NCBI GenBank assembly: GCA_963931925.1
Contig: OZ007570.1
Coordinates: forward strand, 34,677,084 to 34,741,083
Direction: 5' to 3'
Length of the DNA: 64,000 nt
Source: Onchidella celtica
Lineage: Eukaryota; Mollusca; Gastropoda; Systellommatophora; Onchidiidae
The translations under genes were made by a program, and so were the position numbers. Numbering within the stretch: the stretch's first letter is position 1; each line of letters starts with the position of its first letter. Of this stretch, positions 46,631 to 59,134 are shown one piece after another. The notes under the pieces are model-generated. The model saw nothing but the letters and a program-made list of their open reading frames with translations. It made no database searches and was not told the origin of the DNA.

Positions 46631-49329
46631 TGGACAGGCCTGAGTTTTAGTGAATCACCGAGAGTCATGGGAGACCGGGACAGGTGGACAGGCCTGAGTT
46701 TCAGTGAATCACCGAGAGCCATGGGAGGCCGGGACAGGTGGACAGCCTGAGTTTTAGTGAATCACCGAGAGCCACGGGAGACCGGGACAGGTGGACAGGC
46801 CTGAGTTTCAGTGAATCACAGAGAGCCATGGGAGGCCGGGACAGGTGGACAGGCCTGAGTTTCAGTGAATCACAGAGAGCCATGGGAGACCGGGACAGGT
46901 GGACAGGCCTGAGTTTCAGTGAATCACCGAGAACCATGGGAGACCGGGACAGGTGGACAGGCCTGAGTTTCAGTGAATCACAGAGAGCCACAGAAGACCG
47001 GGACAGGTGGACGGGCCTGAGTTTCAGTGAATCACCGAGAGCCATGGGAGACCGGGACAGGTGGACAGGCCTGAGTTTTAGTTACTCACCGAGAGCCACG
47101 GGAGACCGGGACAGGTGGACAGGCCTGAGTTTCAGTGAATCACCGAGAGCCACAGAAGACCGGGACAGGTGGACAGGCCTGAGTTTCAGTGAATCACCGA
47201 GAGCTACGGGAGACCGGGACAGGTGGACAGGCCTGAGTTTCAGTGAATCACCGAGAGTCACGGGAGACCGGGACAGGTGGACAGGCCTGAGTTTTAGTGA
47301 ATCACCGAGAGCTACGGGAGACCGGGACAGGTGGACAGGCCTGGGTTTTAGTGAATCACCGAGAGCTACGGGAGACCGGGACAGGTGGACAGGCCTGAGT
47401 TTTAGTGAATCACAGAGAGCCACAGAAGACCGGGACAGGTGGACAGGCCTGAGTTTCAGTGACTCACAGAGAGCCACGGGAGACTGGGACAGGTGGACAG
47501 GCCTGAGTTTCAGTGACTCACAGAGAGCCATGGGAGACCGGGACAGGTGGACAGGCCTGAGTTTCAGTGAATCACCGAGAGCCATGGGAGACCGGGACAG
47601 GTGGACAGGCCTGAGTTTCAGTGAATCACAGAGAGCCACGGGAGACCGGGACAAGTGGACAGGCCTGAGTTTCAGTGAATCACCGAGAGCCATGGGAGAC
47701 CGGGACAGGTGGACAGGCCTGAGTTTCAGTGAATCACCGAGAACCATGGGAGGCCGGGACAGGTGGACAGGCCTGAGTTTCAGTGAATCACAGAGAGCCA
47801 TGGGAGACCGGGACAGGTGGACAGGCCTGAGTTTCAGTGAATCACCGAGAACCATGGGAGAACGGGACAGGTGGACAGGCCTGAGTTTCAGTGAATCACC
47901 GAGAGCCATGGGAGACCGGGACAGGTGGACAGGCCTGAGTTTCAGTGAATCACAGAGAGCCATGGGAGGCCGGGACAGGTGGACAGGCCTGACTTTCAGT
48001 GAATCACAGAGAGCCACAGAAGACCGGGACAGGTGGACAGGCCTGAGTTTCAGTGAATCACAGAGAGCCACAGAAGACCGGGACAGGTGGACAGGCCTGA
48101 GTTTCAGTGAATCACCGAGAGCCACGGGAGACCGGGACAGGTGGACAGGCCTGAGTTTCAGTGAATCACAGAGAGCCACAGAAGACCGGGACAGGTGGAC
48201 AGGCCTGAGTTTCAGTGAATCACCGAGAGTCATGGGAGGCCGGGACAGGTGGACAGGCCTGAGTTTCAGTGAATCACAGAGAGCCACAGAAGACCGGGAC
48301 AGGTGGACGGGCCTGAGTTTTAGTGAATCACAGAGAGCCACAGAAGACCGGGACAGGTGGACGGGCCTGAGTTTCAGTGAATCACAGAGAGGCACAGAAG
48401 ACCGGGACAGGTGGACAGGCCTGAGTTTCAGTGAATCACAGAGAGCCACAGAAGACCGGGACTGGTGGACGGGCCTGAGTTTCAGTGAATCACAGAGAGC
48501 CACAGAAGACCGGGACAGGTGGACAGGCCTGAGTTTCAGTGAATCACAGAGAGCCATGGGAGACCGGGACAGGTGGACAGGCCTGAGTTGCAGTGAATCA
48601 CAGAGAGCCATGGGAGACCGGGACAGGTGGACAGGCCTCAGTTTCAGTGAATCACAGAGAGCCATGGGAGACTGGGACAGGTGGACATGCCTGAGTTTTA
48701 GTGAATCACAGAGAGCCATGGAAGACCGGGACAGGTGGACAGGCCTGAGTTTCATTGAATCACAGAGAGTCACAGAAGACCGGGACAGGTGGACAGGCCT
48801 GAGTTTCATTGAATCACAAAGAGCCACAGAAGACCGGGACAGGTGGACAGGCCTGAGTTTTAGTGAATCACAGAGAGCCACGGGAGACCGGGACAGGTGG
48901 ACAGGCCTGAGTTTTAGTGAATCACAGAGAGCCACAGAAGACCGGGACAGGTGGACAGGCCTGAGTTTCAGTGAATCACCGAGAGCCACGGGAGACCGGG
49001 ACAGGTGGACAGGCCTGAGTTTTAGTGAATCACAGAGAGCCACAGAAGACCGGGACAGGTGGACAGGCCTGAGTTTTAGTGAATCACAGAGAGCCACAGA
49101 AGACCGGGACAGGTGGACAGGCCTGAGTTTTAGTGAATCACAGAGAGCCACAGAAGACCGGGACAGGTGGACAGGCCTGAGTTTTAGTGAATCACAGAGA
49201 GCCACAGAAGACCGGGACAGGTGGACAGGCCTGAGTTTTAGTGAATCACAGAGAGCCACAGAAGACCGGGACAGGTGGACAGGCCTGGGTTTTAGTGAAT
49301 CACAGAGAGCCACAGAAGACCGGGACAGG
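46631..49329 (+). repeat. 54-bp minisatellite, ~50 units, derived from LINE ORF end
   Basis: From the first 'tggacaggcctgag' (46631) to the last unit border (49330) is 2,699 bp, which is 50 x 54 minus one base. The missing base is a G at about 46745 ('acagcctgag'). Each unit encodes WTGLSFSESPRAMGDRDR in the LINE's frame. The first unit continues 'NIREWTGL' of the LINE protein directly, and the last continues as 'RWRDQ' and stops at 49344. The array is therefore an internal expansion of the LINE C-terminus. Variants alternate between 'ccgaga..atggga' and 'cagaga..acagaa'; the latter dominates the final third. Because 54 is a multiple of 3, several frames stay open on both strands. This is not evidence of a protein. 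Confidence 0.95.
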
Positions 49330-49360
49330 TGGAGGGACCAATGACCAGCGCGGTTAGGGG
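49330..49360 (+). pseudogene. LINE ORF terminus after the array
   Basis: After the last repeat the frame reads RWRDQ and a stop, then 'cagcgcggttaggggaccgg', which looks like the original end of the LINE ORF and start of its 3' UTR. Confidence 0.55.
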
Positions 49361-50207
49361 ACCGGTGACGGTGACACTATAAATAGAATATATATTAATG
49401 GGGAATCCCGTGCCAGTAACTCTAAGCGTGACCGAGCGACGCAGCACCGAGCAAGAGGTTGATGGTCCGCTGACATGGCGGCATATTTCAGGAACACAAT
49501 GTTTTATCTGCATTTAAAATACCGTAGAAAAAAGACGGGTGTATTTATTTGGACATGGCATTTATAAATATAAACATCAACTTTCCTTCTGCCGATCTCA
49601 ATGAATTTTCTAAGTGAACACAAAACAAATGATCAAATTCCGCGTCTTCTCTTCACTCATGTGTCACTCAACCTCCATGGCTGCTAGTAAAAAAATGAAA
49701 CCACGTGGTTGAAGTTCATCTGATCGGCTCTCATAGTTTCATAACAAACAGAGGTCATTTTCTGCGTCAAACCGATGTATAAACACGGTGAGTATCGATA
49801 GCTGAGGCATGAGGAAGTCGCGTTGCTCGGAATTATGTTTATAAAGTGAATAGGTCATCGTGACCGAATTCTGATCCGAAAGCATTGTTTGGTAATACTT
49901 TTTATTATAATCATCGAAATCCACACATTTCTTATTAAAATGATGGGAACAGGTGAAAAGATTGTTTATATGACAAAATTGTGCACAGAGGTCCTCAGTA
50001 TTTTTAGATATAGTGCTTTGAATCTTTGAATCGGCAAGCTAAAACCAGTCTGGCGGCTGGTGATTATACGGCACTGCTGTATAATGTCTGCCACCAGCAA
50101 CAGGCTCATTGCGGATATCGGCCATTTTAGTTGTCAGGATAGACGCTTAACCATGGCGATGGTTGCATTGATTTTGATTCGCTAGCTGATTTGCACTGCA
50201 ATCACTT
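49361..50207. other. Spacer, no gene recognised
   Basis: No supported gene. The first 120 bp may be the LINE 3' UTR. Confidence 0.5.
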
Positions 50208-50528
50208 CAGGCGTCGCGAACCAATCGGCGGCGAGCTAAAAAGAAAGTTCACTACAGTAAACAATGACACGTGCGTTCACGCATATGGGAGACGTTCGGT
50301 AAATTCTTTCACTTCCTTTCCTTTGTTTACACGGATGGTAGGGAATCTGACCAGCTTGGATCCATCCTTTCCACCCCTGTCCTAACAGTCAACTGCAATG
50401 CAACCAGCAGGCATTTTAACCGCTTAGACAAATCTCGAAGTTACACTCGTCAGCTGATCCACCCGCCATTTTAGGTGTCGGAAGTACAAAACAAAAACAC
50501 TCTGTCACGTCATTCGCAATGGGCCTAT
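50208..50528 (-). mobile_element. THAP-like short element, copy 2 (inverted)
   Basis: The reverse complement aligns with 5247-5570: 'gaatgacgtgacagag' at the 5' end (50528), 'aaaatgcctgctggttgcat', 'caggggtggaaaggatg', 'cgccgccgattggttcgc'. The THAP-like frame is broken by a TAG right after MPAGCIAVDC. The second inverted-repeat end is lost or diverged. Confidence 0.6.
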
Positions 50529-50549
50529 TGGTGGTCCTTCAGCCAAGGT

Positions 50550-50790
50550 GACGGTGTGACTTGTTAGCAGTGTTTTAGTGTGATGCATAATACATGTAAT
50601 TAGGTGGCCAGCCACCACATGCCAGCCTTGGTCTGGCTTACAAACAGTTAGCATCCAACTGGCTTCTAGTTGGATTGCGGTGTGGCTTGGTAGTAGTGGT
50701 TTAGCAATGATGCATAATAATTAGGTGGCGTGACATCACACTGGTTCCTGTGCCAGCCTCTGTCTCGCTTCCCGCTAAAATCTCTAAGCC
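50550..50790. repeat. Tandem duplication, ~130-bp unit, two copies
   Basis: 'ggtgtgacttgttagcagtg...gatgcataat...ttaggtggc...tgccagcct' at about 50552-50640 recurs as 'ggtgtggcttggtagtagtg...gatgcataat...ttaggtggc...tgccagcct' at about 50680-50770, diverged. Confidence 0.6.
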
Positions 50791-51493
50791 CTGCTGTGAT
50801 TTTTAGTTTAAATGTTTTGCCATAGTTCATAGCCTGAATCAGTAAAAATACTGAAGGTTAGTATCTGGTAATTTGGTGATTTGCACAGTGTATTCTATTT
50901 TGCATTCCTTTATCCCACATCAGAATGAATAAGTATTGCAACAGCAGGACATTTTTTGGGTATTAAAATCTTTTTAAAGGATAGGATGTTTCTTCAAATA
51001 GGTGGCTAACGGTAAACCTGTCCAATATCGACTTTTTTTTTGTTGATTTACTAGGTAGCTAAGACGAGAGATATTATTTTATTGTCCCCAACCCTTCTTA
51101 AATGTTTTACTGGAACATGATATAAATAATCTACGAGTTCTCGGGACCACAATCACTTTATTACAACAAACACGGCCAAAAAGAAAAAAAGACGAACGAC
51201 AGTAGTACAAGTGGTTGTCAGTGACGCAATAAACGTTTGGTTAGTAGACTAATGGTGACAGCTACAACAATAAAAGTGGACTTAAGTAATGTAATAAACA
51301 TGTTTTCTTGACAGGTTAACGGGAGACAGAATTTTATGTTTAACACCTACGGTAATGTTTTATTGTTGAATTTACTAAATCGCTTACTGCTGTTTACACA
51401 GATTACTATTATTATGATTTATCTTCGGCCTCAGTGCAACTCCAGAGTCTTAGCCTTAACATGTAATTACATAATTAACTCTCTGTAATATAT
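50791..51493. other. Spacer, no gene recognised
   Basis: AT-rich, no motif seen. Confidence 0.5.
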
Positions 51494-52026
51494 CAGGAGT
51501 GGCCAAATTTGCTTAATATAAGAGTCACATATTATAAATTTATTGGTAGTAGGTGTTTGAGAGCCGCAAGATGTGAATAAAATGTACACACACGTTTTTA
51601 CTGCTTTGTACATATTTTGTTACAAAACAGTTACGTAAATATTACGAAATACATGTATGCAACAATTACTCGTATATGCAGTTTTTTAAACTGTTGATTT
51701 GCATTAGTTTCAGTGATCACAAAGTACACAGTCGTATTTTAAATGTTTTCAAAATCTTGACTAGTGGTTGCTTTAACTAAACCAATTCAAATACAATAAC
51801 AAACTACGAGAATATCTAAGAAAAACGTGCGAATTTGCATTTCAGTTACAAAAATAGACTCAAAAAATTAAACTAAAAGGGTTTTTTAAAAAAGGAATAT
51901 TTATAATGATAATTATTTTTTCTTAGTAAATACGTGGTCAAAACATGGAGGAACATATTTCCAAGAGCCGCGAACTGAAGGTCGGAGAGCCGATGTGGCT
52001 AGCGAGCCGTGGTTTGGCCACCCGAT
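51494..52026 (+). mobile_element. hAT-like MITE family 2, copy 2
   Basis: Starts CAGGAGTGGCCAAATTTGCT and ends 'gctagcgagccgtggtttgg' then 'ccacccg'. The inner parts match 43093-43581 over the whole length ('gtttcagtgatcacaaagta', 'gaaaaacgtgcgaatttgca', 'aaactaaaaggg'). The ends are inverted repeats of each other (GGAGTGGCCAAA and, in reverse, GGGTGGCCAAAC). Target duplication unclear. Confidence 0.65.
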
Positions 52027-52042
52027 TAGATAATTATATTAT

Positions 52043-52480
52043 AACTAGCTGACCTACCGGGCATTGCCCGGAATAAACCATCATGTGCCTCCCCCGCCCC
52101 CCTCTCTATCTCTCTCTCTCTCTCTCACATAATAAAAGTAATAAACTACAGTCTTATTTCAGAACTCATGCGCACCACAACATTACGCACCAAACTGAAC
52201 GCTTGATACGGTTACTTTTTATGACATGCACGGTACTATATATTACGAAATCAACCTTTTCTTTTTGCCCAATTTTGACTTTGCTTATAGCCCTGCTGCG
52301 ACCCCACAGTTTTTCTGTGGTTTTTATGATATATATTACGAAACGAACCTGCTAAAATACAGATGTTACATAGCAATAAACATTGTTATTTTTTTTAAAT
52401 ACATGCTTGAAGTAAACAAATTTAATTTTAAATATAGCCATCATCTTCCTTATCTTAATTGCCACCTTCCTGCCAAATTT
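52043..52480 (+). repeat. 'AGCTGACC' repeat with CT tract, copy 1
   Basis: Starts 'ctagctgacctaccgggcat' and 'tgcccggaataaaccatcat', then a (CT)n stretch, 'ttcagaactcatgcgc', 'tttttatgacatgcacggta' and 'acagatgttacatagcaata'. The same series of blocks occurs at 59045-59540, and its head resembles the 11413 and 40605 repeats. Confidence 0.65.
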
Positions 52481-55400
52481 AAGGCCTGAAGAGTGTATAG
52501 TCTGGTCAGTTAGTCATGCCAAAGGTTGCAAGTTACTGAAATAATAGTTGTACAATATACCACAAGTGGCCCCTGTGCCAACACTCGACTTTTCAGCTCT
52601 CATCCCTCCCGCTATGCAGATATTCTCGTCGTCGAAAGGTTAACAAATCACAAGCAATCTGTTTTATACATGTACTTACTTCCCGGCCCGACTCAACGCA
52701 TGACGTATCGAATCGAATCCAAAGGCAAATGTGGAAAAGTGCGGGCATATTGAGGTACTTAAAATGTCCCTCAGAATTAGTTTCTAAAGCATGCACAAGT
52801 GTAGTTTGGATATTAAATTTTGATTTACAGTTATGTGATGGAATAGGCCATGGGATTGCAGTGATAAGCTATTGTAGGTTGTGTGCTGTCCGATCTGTGT
52901 TTGGCATTTTCTTGGTTTGAACATAAAACGTTTTAATGAACATTTTTGAATGGTCGCAAGACAAATACAGGACATCGCAGGTAAATGTTATCATGGCTTA
53001 AACTTCAACAGCTTCTCTACTACAACCATGCCTGGTGAGTGTCAACATCTTTATAGTTGATGGTTTAATGCGGTTTCGAAACTGTCTGATTTGTATCTTT
53101 GAAATTACAGAAATTAAAAGTATGCTCCTGTGCTTTGATATTTGTGTGTCAGTGTGTCCGTGTGAGGTGTGTTAGTCAGGTGTGTTAGTGTGTGTGTGTG
53201 TGTGTGAGATATGTTAGTCAGGTGTGTGTATGTATGTGTGTGTGAAGTGTGTTAGTCAGGTGTGTGTGTATATATGCGTGTCATGTATGTGTGTGTGTGA
53301 CTGATGTGTATGTGTTTATGTGTGTGACTTAAGTGTGTATGTGTTTGAGACTGCGGTGTGTGTGTATCCATAAAATAACTTATGTTCGATTTTGGCAATC
53401 TTTTGTCCCCTTCGCTCCCCCCCCCCCCTTCCCATTTTATATGCTACGAGCTACAATAAATGAGGAGAATACTAAGTTCTTAATCCATTATGACAATGTA
53501 CTTTCTCTTTCTCGAGTTGATTTTATTTCCCAGGCATACTACCTTGTTTCCCCCTCCCATGCTTTAAAAAAAATAAAAATTATTTAACCGTTATTAAAAA
53601 CTCATTGTTATAATTTAAAAGGCTGCTCCCGCCCTCCAAAACTCCCCCTCCCTCTCTCATATACTCTCTCTATACCATACCCCCACAACACCCAACCTCT
53701 CCGATCCAGCTTCAGGTGAACACATGAAAAAAGATTCAGTTTACATTGGCCATACATAGATAGGTGGCTGAATGCTGTAGCAACCGAGACATTCCTACAC
53801 TGCACGGATAAGTTTGACCATCTGCTGCTGCCTAACTCGTAACTTACGATTGAAGGTGTGAACAGCCTGACAGGTGTGCGGACTTTACAGAACCAGCTGT
53901 CACAAAGCCATTTTACAATGCATTTTAATGTTCAGGGAATTGATCTGTGTACAGACGATCAGACCTTAAGAATCTATGAATAAAGGTTCTTAAGTTCTCA
54001 TAACTGGAAGTTGAGGAAATAAAGTATGAATTTCAAACTAATTTGTTTACTCAGAAAGATTTCACTTCGGTACGTACACCCACGTCTACCCCGCCCTTGC
54101 ATATGACAACATTTCTACAGAATGTTATTACATTAATTGCAATGTTTCCAATCACTGACAACCTGCTAGGCGGGAGCTGAATCTCAACGTTTGATAAAAT
54201 GCTTACAAGAAAAAAAAAAGATTATTGATTACATTAATAAATTACTTTGTTTTTCATAAATCATCGGCCATAACAGTTTACAGAGGTGAGGTAAAGGGAT
54301 AAATAGAACGCGTAATTTTTGTCCGAAAAAGAGACTTTTGAAAATTTTGAACTAACAGGGTTTTGACTTCATGCCTGGAACTATGCAAACGGTAGACACG
54401 TTAACATTCTCTGATAATGTTACCAAAATAATTTTTCTACTTAATGTGGGAGAGGGGGAGAGAGAGAAAGTTAACATGTATTTACTTGATTACAAATCAG
54501 ACGTTCTTTGGACTATGGGGCAGATCAGTGCCTGTAAAGAAATCCAATAAGTCACCAGAACCTGTGAATCTGATCTTCAAAAAAAAAAAAAATCTAACAC
54601 GTACAAGAGCAGAATGCAATAAATGAAATGTAAATGGAGAGCATGAGGTTATCAAAACCAAATTACAGACTCGATTCTCTCTCGACAAGCTGTGTATTGG
54701 TGACGTAACCTGGAGGTGCAGGATCGTTGGACTGAGGTCAGGAAAGAGGGAGACAAGCACAAAAGAGGGTATCGAGGGAAGTCAAAAGAGCCAACTGCGA
54801 CAGCGTATCTCCAACTATTGTCATACATGTATGTTTAAGGCGCTATAACCTTTCCTGGCTCTGTCACCACCATGTTCCGAATAATTTAGATTCCAGTCCA
54901 GAATAACCCCCAAAAAGTTTGTTATGTTGCTAGTGGAATGCGGATACCTTGAATTTTGATGCTCTGTCTCTGTCTTGAGCTATGTAATAATGGGTTCTAC
55001 CTGCGCTTATTGCATCAACTTTCAAAATCAAATAGCTTTTCTGAGCTATACAGTTTGATATTGTTTGTTTCATGTTCCGAACATTTGGTCAGAGCGATGG
55101 TTTCCTTTACCGTTGGCACATTGCAAGAAAGATTTGTTTCAAAATGAGGTCTTATATTATGTTATTTTGAATATGACTGATTGCCGTAAAGTATGTTGAA
55201 CAGAACTGGTGAGAGAATCATTCCACGATGGGTCCAATGGAACTGCACGCGTTTCCGGAAATCTATGGCTTGGTCTTACCTGGAAGTGTTAGTGATGAAG
55301 TTGAGAACGTAAATGTATACCTCTTCCCGATAATCATGATACCGACATCAAATAGGTTTAAATTTTGTAAATGCGCTACCGTGTCAAATGCTGAATTAAT

Positions 55401-56309
55401 TGGACGAACTACGCTTCGTGCACTGTGTCGCTTGTTTCCCACTCTGACTTAGTCTAATATTCCAGATATGCTCCTTGTCTAATGTACTATGTCTCTTTCT
55501 TCCTAGTAAAACCTGCCCGTTTCTCCAGAATGATTCCCTTCTTTGCCAGAAATAGCTGTAATCGGTCTTTTACTATAGTAGACACAATTTACATGTTAAA
55601 TGAGACTCACGGACCCCGCCATTTTGTTTTGTCCCAATGGTCCTAGGGCAAGCGTGCTCTGATTGGCTAAAAAGGAAGCAATACGTACCATGGAAAAGTC
55701 TGGTATAATTTTCTCTTGAGATGTGGAAGGAGAGTATTTCATGGCCAACAGAACACATGATGAGCCCACTGCATGAAACCTAAACACGCGACTGGTGATA
55801 GTCCAACACTGGGTTTTCCATAATCCTTGACTGTGAGGCCCATTTTAAGCCCTCCGAATGCCAAAACGAAAGGTAAAAAAAAAATTAAAATGTTGGAACC
55901 CATTTTCTTGTGACCCAATTTTAATGGTTGTTAACATACAAAACCCACTTTAAGTGTTGTCTCTGTCTCTGTCTGTCTCTCTCCCTCACACACACCATAT
56001 GCACGCACGCATGCACACCCTCCTCTCTCACACACATACACACACAGGCACACACGAGTCCATAACCATTCTTTACGTCACAGCCAAACAGGGTCAAATC
56101 CTTAACGACTTTGCCCATAGGAATGCAGATTGTACGAAATTGGTACAATCAGCTGTATCGTTTTGACACTAACTGGTAAAACTGTCAAGCCATATTATCG
56201 CGTACTGGTTTAACTGGTGGCAAATGAAAGGGGGGAAACACCTTTTCTGTCAGGCATAGATGACTCAAAATACCCCAAAACGTGTCTTCTGGAACGAGCC
56301 GTCGAGACG
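52481..56309. other. Spacer with GT/CA microsatellites
   Basis: About 3.8 kb with no supported gene. GT-rich runs lie at 53150-53365 and CA-rich at 55975-56060. The short frames have no family motif. Confidence 0.5.
53150..53365. repeat. GT-rich degenerate repeat
   Basis: (GT)n interspersed with 'gtgttagtcaggtgtgt', which recurs at about 53170, 53213 and 53250, suggesting a longer unit of about 40 bp. Confidence 0.7.
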
Positions 56310-57370
56310 TGTCACACGTTTTTCTTTGTTATTTTGCCGTTTACTTTCCATGAGTGTGCAAACATACTTTTTTAAAGGTCAATATAATAGATAATAAGAT
56401 TCATTTTTATTTATTATTGGTAATTGTAATTCACTCTAAAAGTCTAGCATTATATTCATGGTACCAAAACATTAAGAAAACAAACTCTTTTTTTTTTTCA
56501 ATGCTTTTATTCTACTGTTATAATTATTTTATCAGAGAACAACCTCACCTTCGTTACAAGAAGATATACATCACTTGGGCTGACTAGACTTCATCACAGG
56601 TCGAAACAATCATAACACTTAGACTTATTCATGCTTTGTATGCAAGAATGATTATGCTACAGCGGTGGAATTTGAGAATGGGTTGGTTTCAAAATCGCCA
56701 TAAATCCACACGCATTAAACTCAATTTAGAGAAAGAAAAAATAGATAAAACACAAAAGTATTCAATACATAAATCCATTATTAAAAAGCGCAGGTCGGTT
56801 CCCCAGAAACTTCTTCTGTACCCATGTATGCTTTTCAAGCATTGGAGCCACTTCTCCGCCCCACCGCCACCCCACCCCCTCTCTTTTGAGCGTTCATCCT
56901 CATGGATGGCTGCATTCGGGATAGTAATAGTTTTGTGCAAAGGTGAGGGCTAAAATAAATGTTAAAGCCAATATGACAGAGGATTCGATCTTTGTTAGTC
57001 CTTGTGAATTTTCTGTTGAGGTTCTCCAGATCTCCGGATCGGCAAACTATAAACACTGTTACTAGTTACTGCCAAAGAAGGAAAGAATTTATCCAGTAAA
57101 GGCATATTTGCACTGCAGGTTTAGGACAGATAAAAAAGAAACTGCGTCCCGACTTAATCTGTCCCATATCGATACCATTATCACTCCTTAAGATTCAAGG
57201 GCTTTGGTTCTCGCCTGCCTGATATGGTACGCGAGCGATCCGGTATCCCACAGACAGCTCTCACTTTCAAACATTTTTGTGATATGTTCATCGATTGTTC
57301 ACACGAGCGTCATTTTACACGGACATCATTGTTGCCTGGCGCAGAATCTTTCCAAATCGGAATGAAATAT
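56310..57370. repeat. Paralogous segment, related to 11180-13050
   Basis: Partner of the 11.2-13.05 kb segment; the matched blocks are listed there. Open frame 57224-57484 is inside and just beyond it and has no known motif. Confidence 0.6.
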
Positions 57371-59044
57371 TACTTCACTTCATGCGGACGAGTTATTGAT
57401 TTTCACGAAGGTGTAGATAATGATGCACGAGGGATACTCGCAAGAGCTGAGGCATCGATTGTTAATTATCTTTTCAGAGAATGAAGTAAGTACGCAATCA
57501 TGATAAAAGTCTTTTCTTTTTACAATAAAAAAAATCACCCTGATTGGGCTCACCGATACCATGTCAATAATCAGTGGAACTTGGTTACAACGAAATGTAA
57601 GTTTTCACAAAAATTAAATACCAACTGACGACAGATCTCGGTCTCCATATCGATAATGATTTTATTTTTTTTTAGCTCACAGTAGCCATGTTTCAGTTGA
57701 ATCAGCAGGCGAGCTCAGAATCAGATGCAAAATTAGAAACCGTGGTGTGTGTTTGTTTCCGGGGGTTTTCAGTGCTGTATTATTCAATGAATATAAACAA
57801 AACAATAGCTACATGATGGCGATACAGGGAATGTAGGCATGTGGTCAGTGATCCTGGTGTAGACGAAGAGCCTAAGGTGCCCGGAAGAAATTATAGTGCG
57901 TTGTAAAACATACGTTTGGCCAATTTCTTTAATATCTCAGGCTTGCCTTGATGAATCCAGGCCAAATTCGGCACAGCGTCTTGTTTAAATTTGTCTTAAC
58001 TGGAACTTAGTTTTTTTGGCGTTCATAGACGTTGAAATAAATATTTTTTCTCTATAAAATTCTATAAAAACTTGTCCGACACCAAATGGTAAATCCAGAA
58101 GTTGTTTAAAATACCAACGAAACTGCATCGCTGACATGCAAGTTTTCGTAACTGCTACGGTGCATGCTTTGGATAAACGTATTGCACAGTTTAAAGAAAT
58201 GTGTTATACTGAATAAGATTGAACCAAAAAATTGTTTATTGTTACCTTTGCAGCAGTGATATAGCATTATGTCTCTAGGCTGGTAGCTAGCTTGCTACAC
58301 AGAACTCCCTGTGTGGATAGATATTGTACTTAGTACAAATCAAACATGGCGGAACATTTCATATTTGATTTCGTCCAGAAAGTGCTTCTGATTTTCATAT
58401 TCTGTGGAGCAAAACCTCGGAAATCAGGGTTGTTGTTTGTTTGTGAGAACCGTTCACTATTCCCACAAAAGTCCAAGACAAACCGTTTCTCCTAAGGTAC
58501 TGGTATTTACATCTTGCTACAACAAGATCTGGGCAAGTCTTCAGTGCCGAATAAAAAGTTCTTCTCTTGACGCTGATACTATACTGTGGGTCAAGATTAT
58601 GTCTCTGTAAATTTACAGTAAGATAAGTTTGTCTTCAAATAGTTTGTATATGCATCTTTCTTTGATGTCAAAGTCAAAGGTGTCCAGGATTGGCTTTCCG
58701 CCTTCTACGCCATGGGACCAAACTTGTAACTTGTCATTCCGTTACGCACCTGAGAGGATAAGCTGATTTGTTGCATGCAAGCTCTTATGCATCTCCCCTT
58801 CACAAAAAACCAATGTTGTCATTTCAAGTCTTGCACATTTTTGTATAATTTGTATGTAAAGTGTGCCAACAAATGATAATTAATGATGCGAATTGAGTTT
58901 GCCATTTAAACAATGCTATTCTAATCAACCAATGGAATTGAGCCTTTCGCCGCGAAATCCAAAATGGCTGCCTCCATGCTGGAATGCTGTATGCACACTA
59001 AGAAAGATGTAAATAGCAATATAATTCAGTTTTCTTTGAAAAGT
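57371..59044. other. Spacer, no confident gene
   Basis: A minus-strand stretch at about 58620-58760 reads 'NDKLQVWSHGVEGGKPILDT' then 'FDFDIKERCIYKLFEDKL', which looks protein-like. It is short and unrecognised, so I leave it uncalled. Confidence 0.4.
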
Positions 59045-59079
59045 TGGATGAAATTTCGAGAATAAACAATCATGTGCTT

Positions 59080-59134
<55 letters not shown>

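Noticed and set aside
47082..49313. 743-codon minus-strand frame in the minisatellite
   Set aside because: The 54-bp unit is a multiple of three and lacks stops in that frame. The unit's origin is the plus-strand LINE ORF.
46631..49329. CRISPR-like array
   Set aside because: Units are contiguous with no unique spacers, and the DNA is eukaryotic.
55573..55787. Possible lectin or receptor exon on the minus strand
   Set aside because: No C-type lectin motif and no paired splice sites.
57224..57484. 86-codon frame starting MVRERSGIPQ
   Set aside because: Sits in the paralogous repeat; the equivalent frame is not conserved in the 12.9 kb copy.
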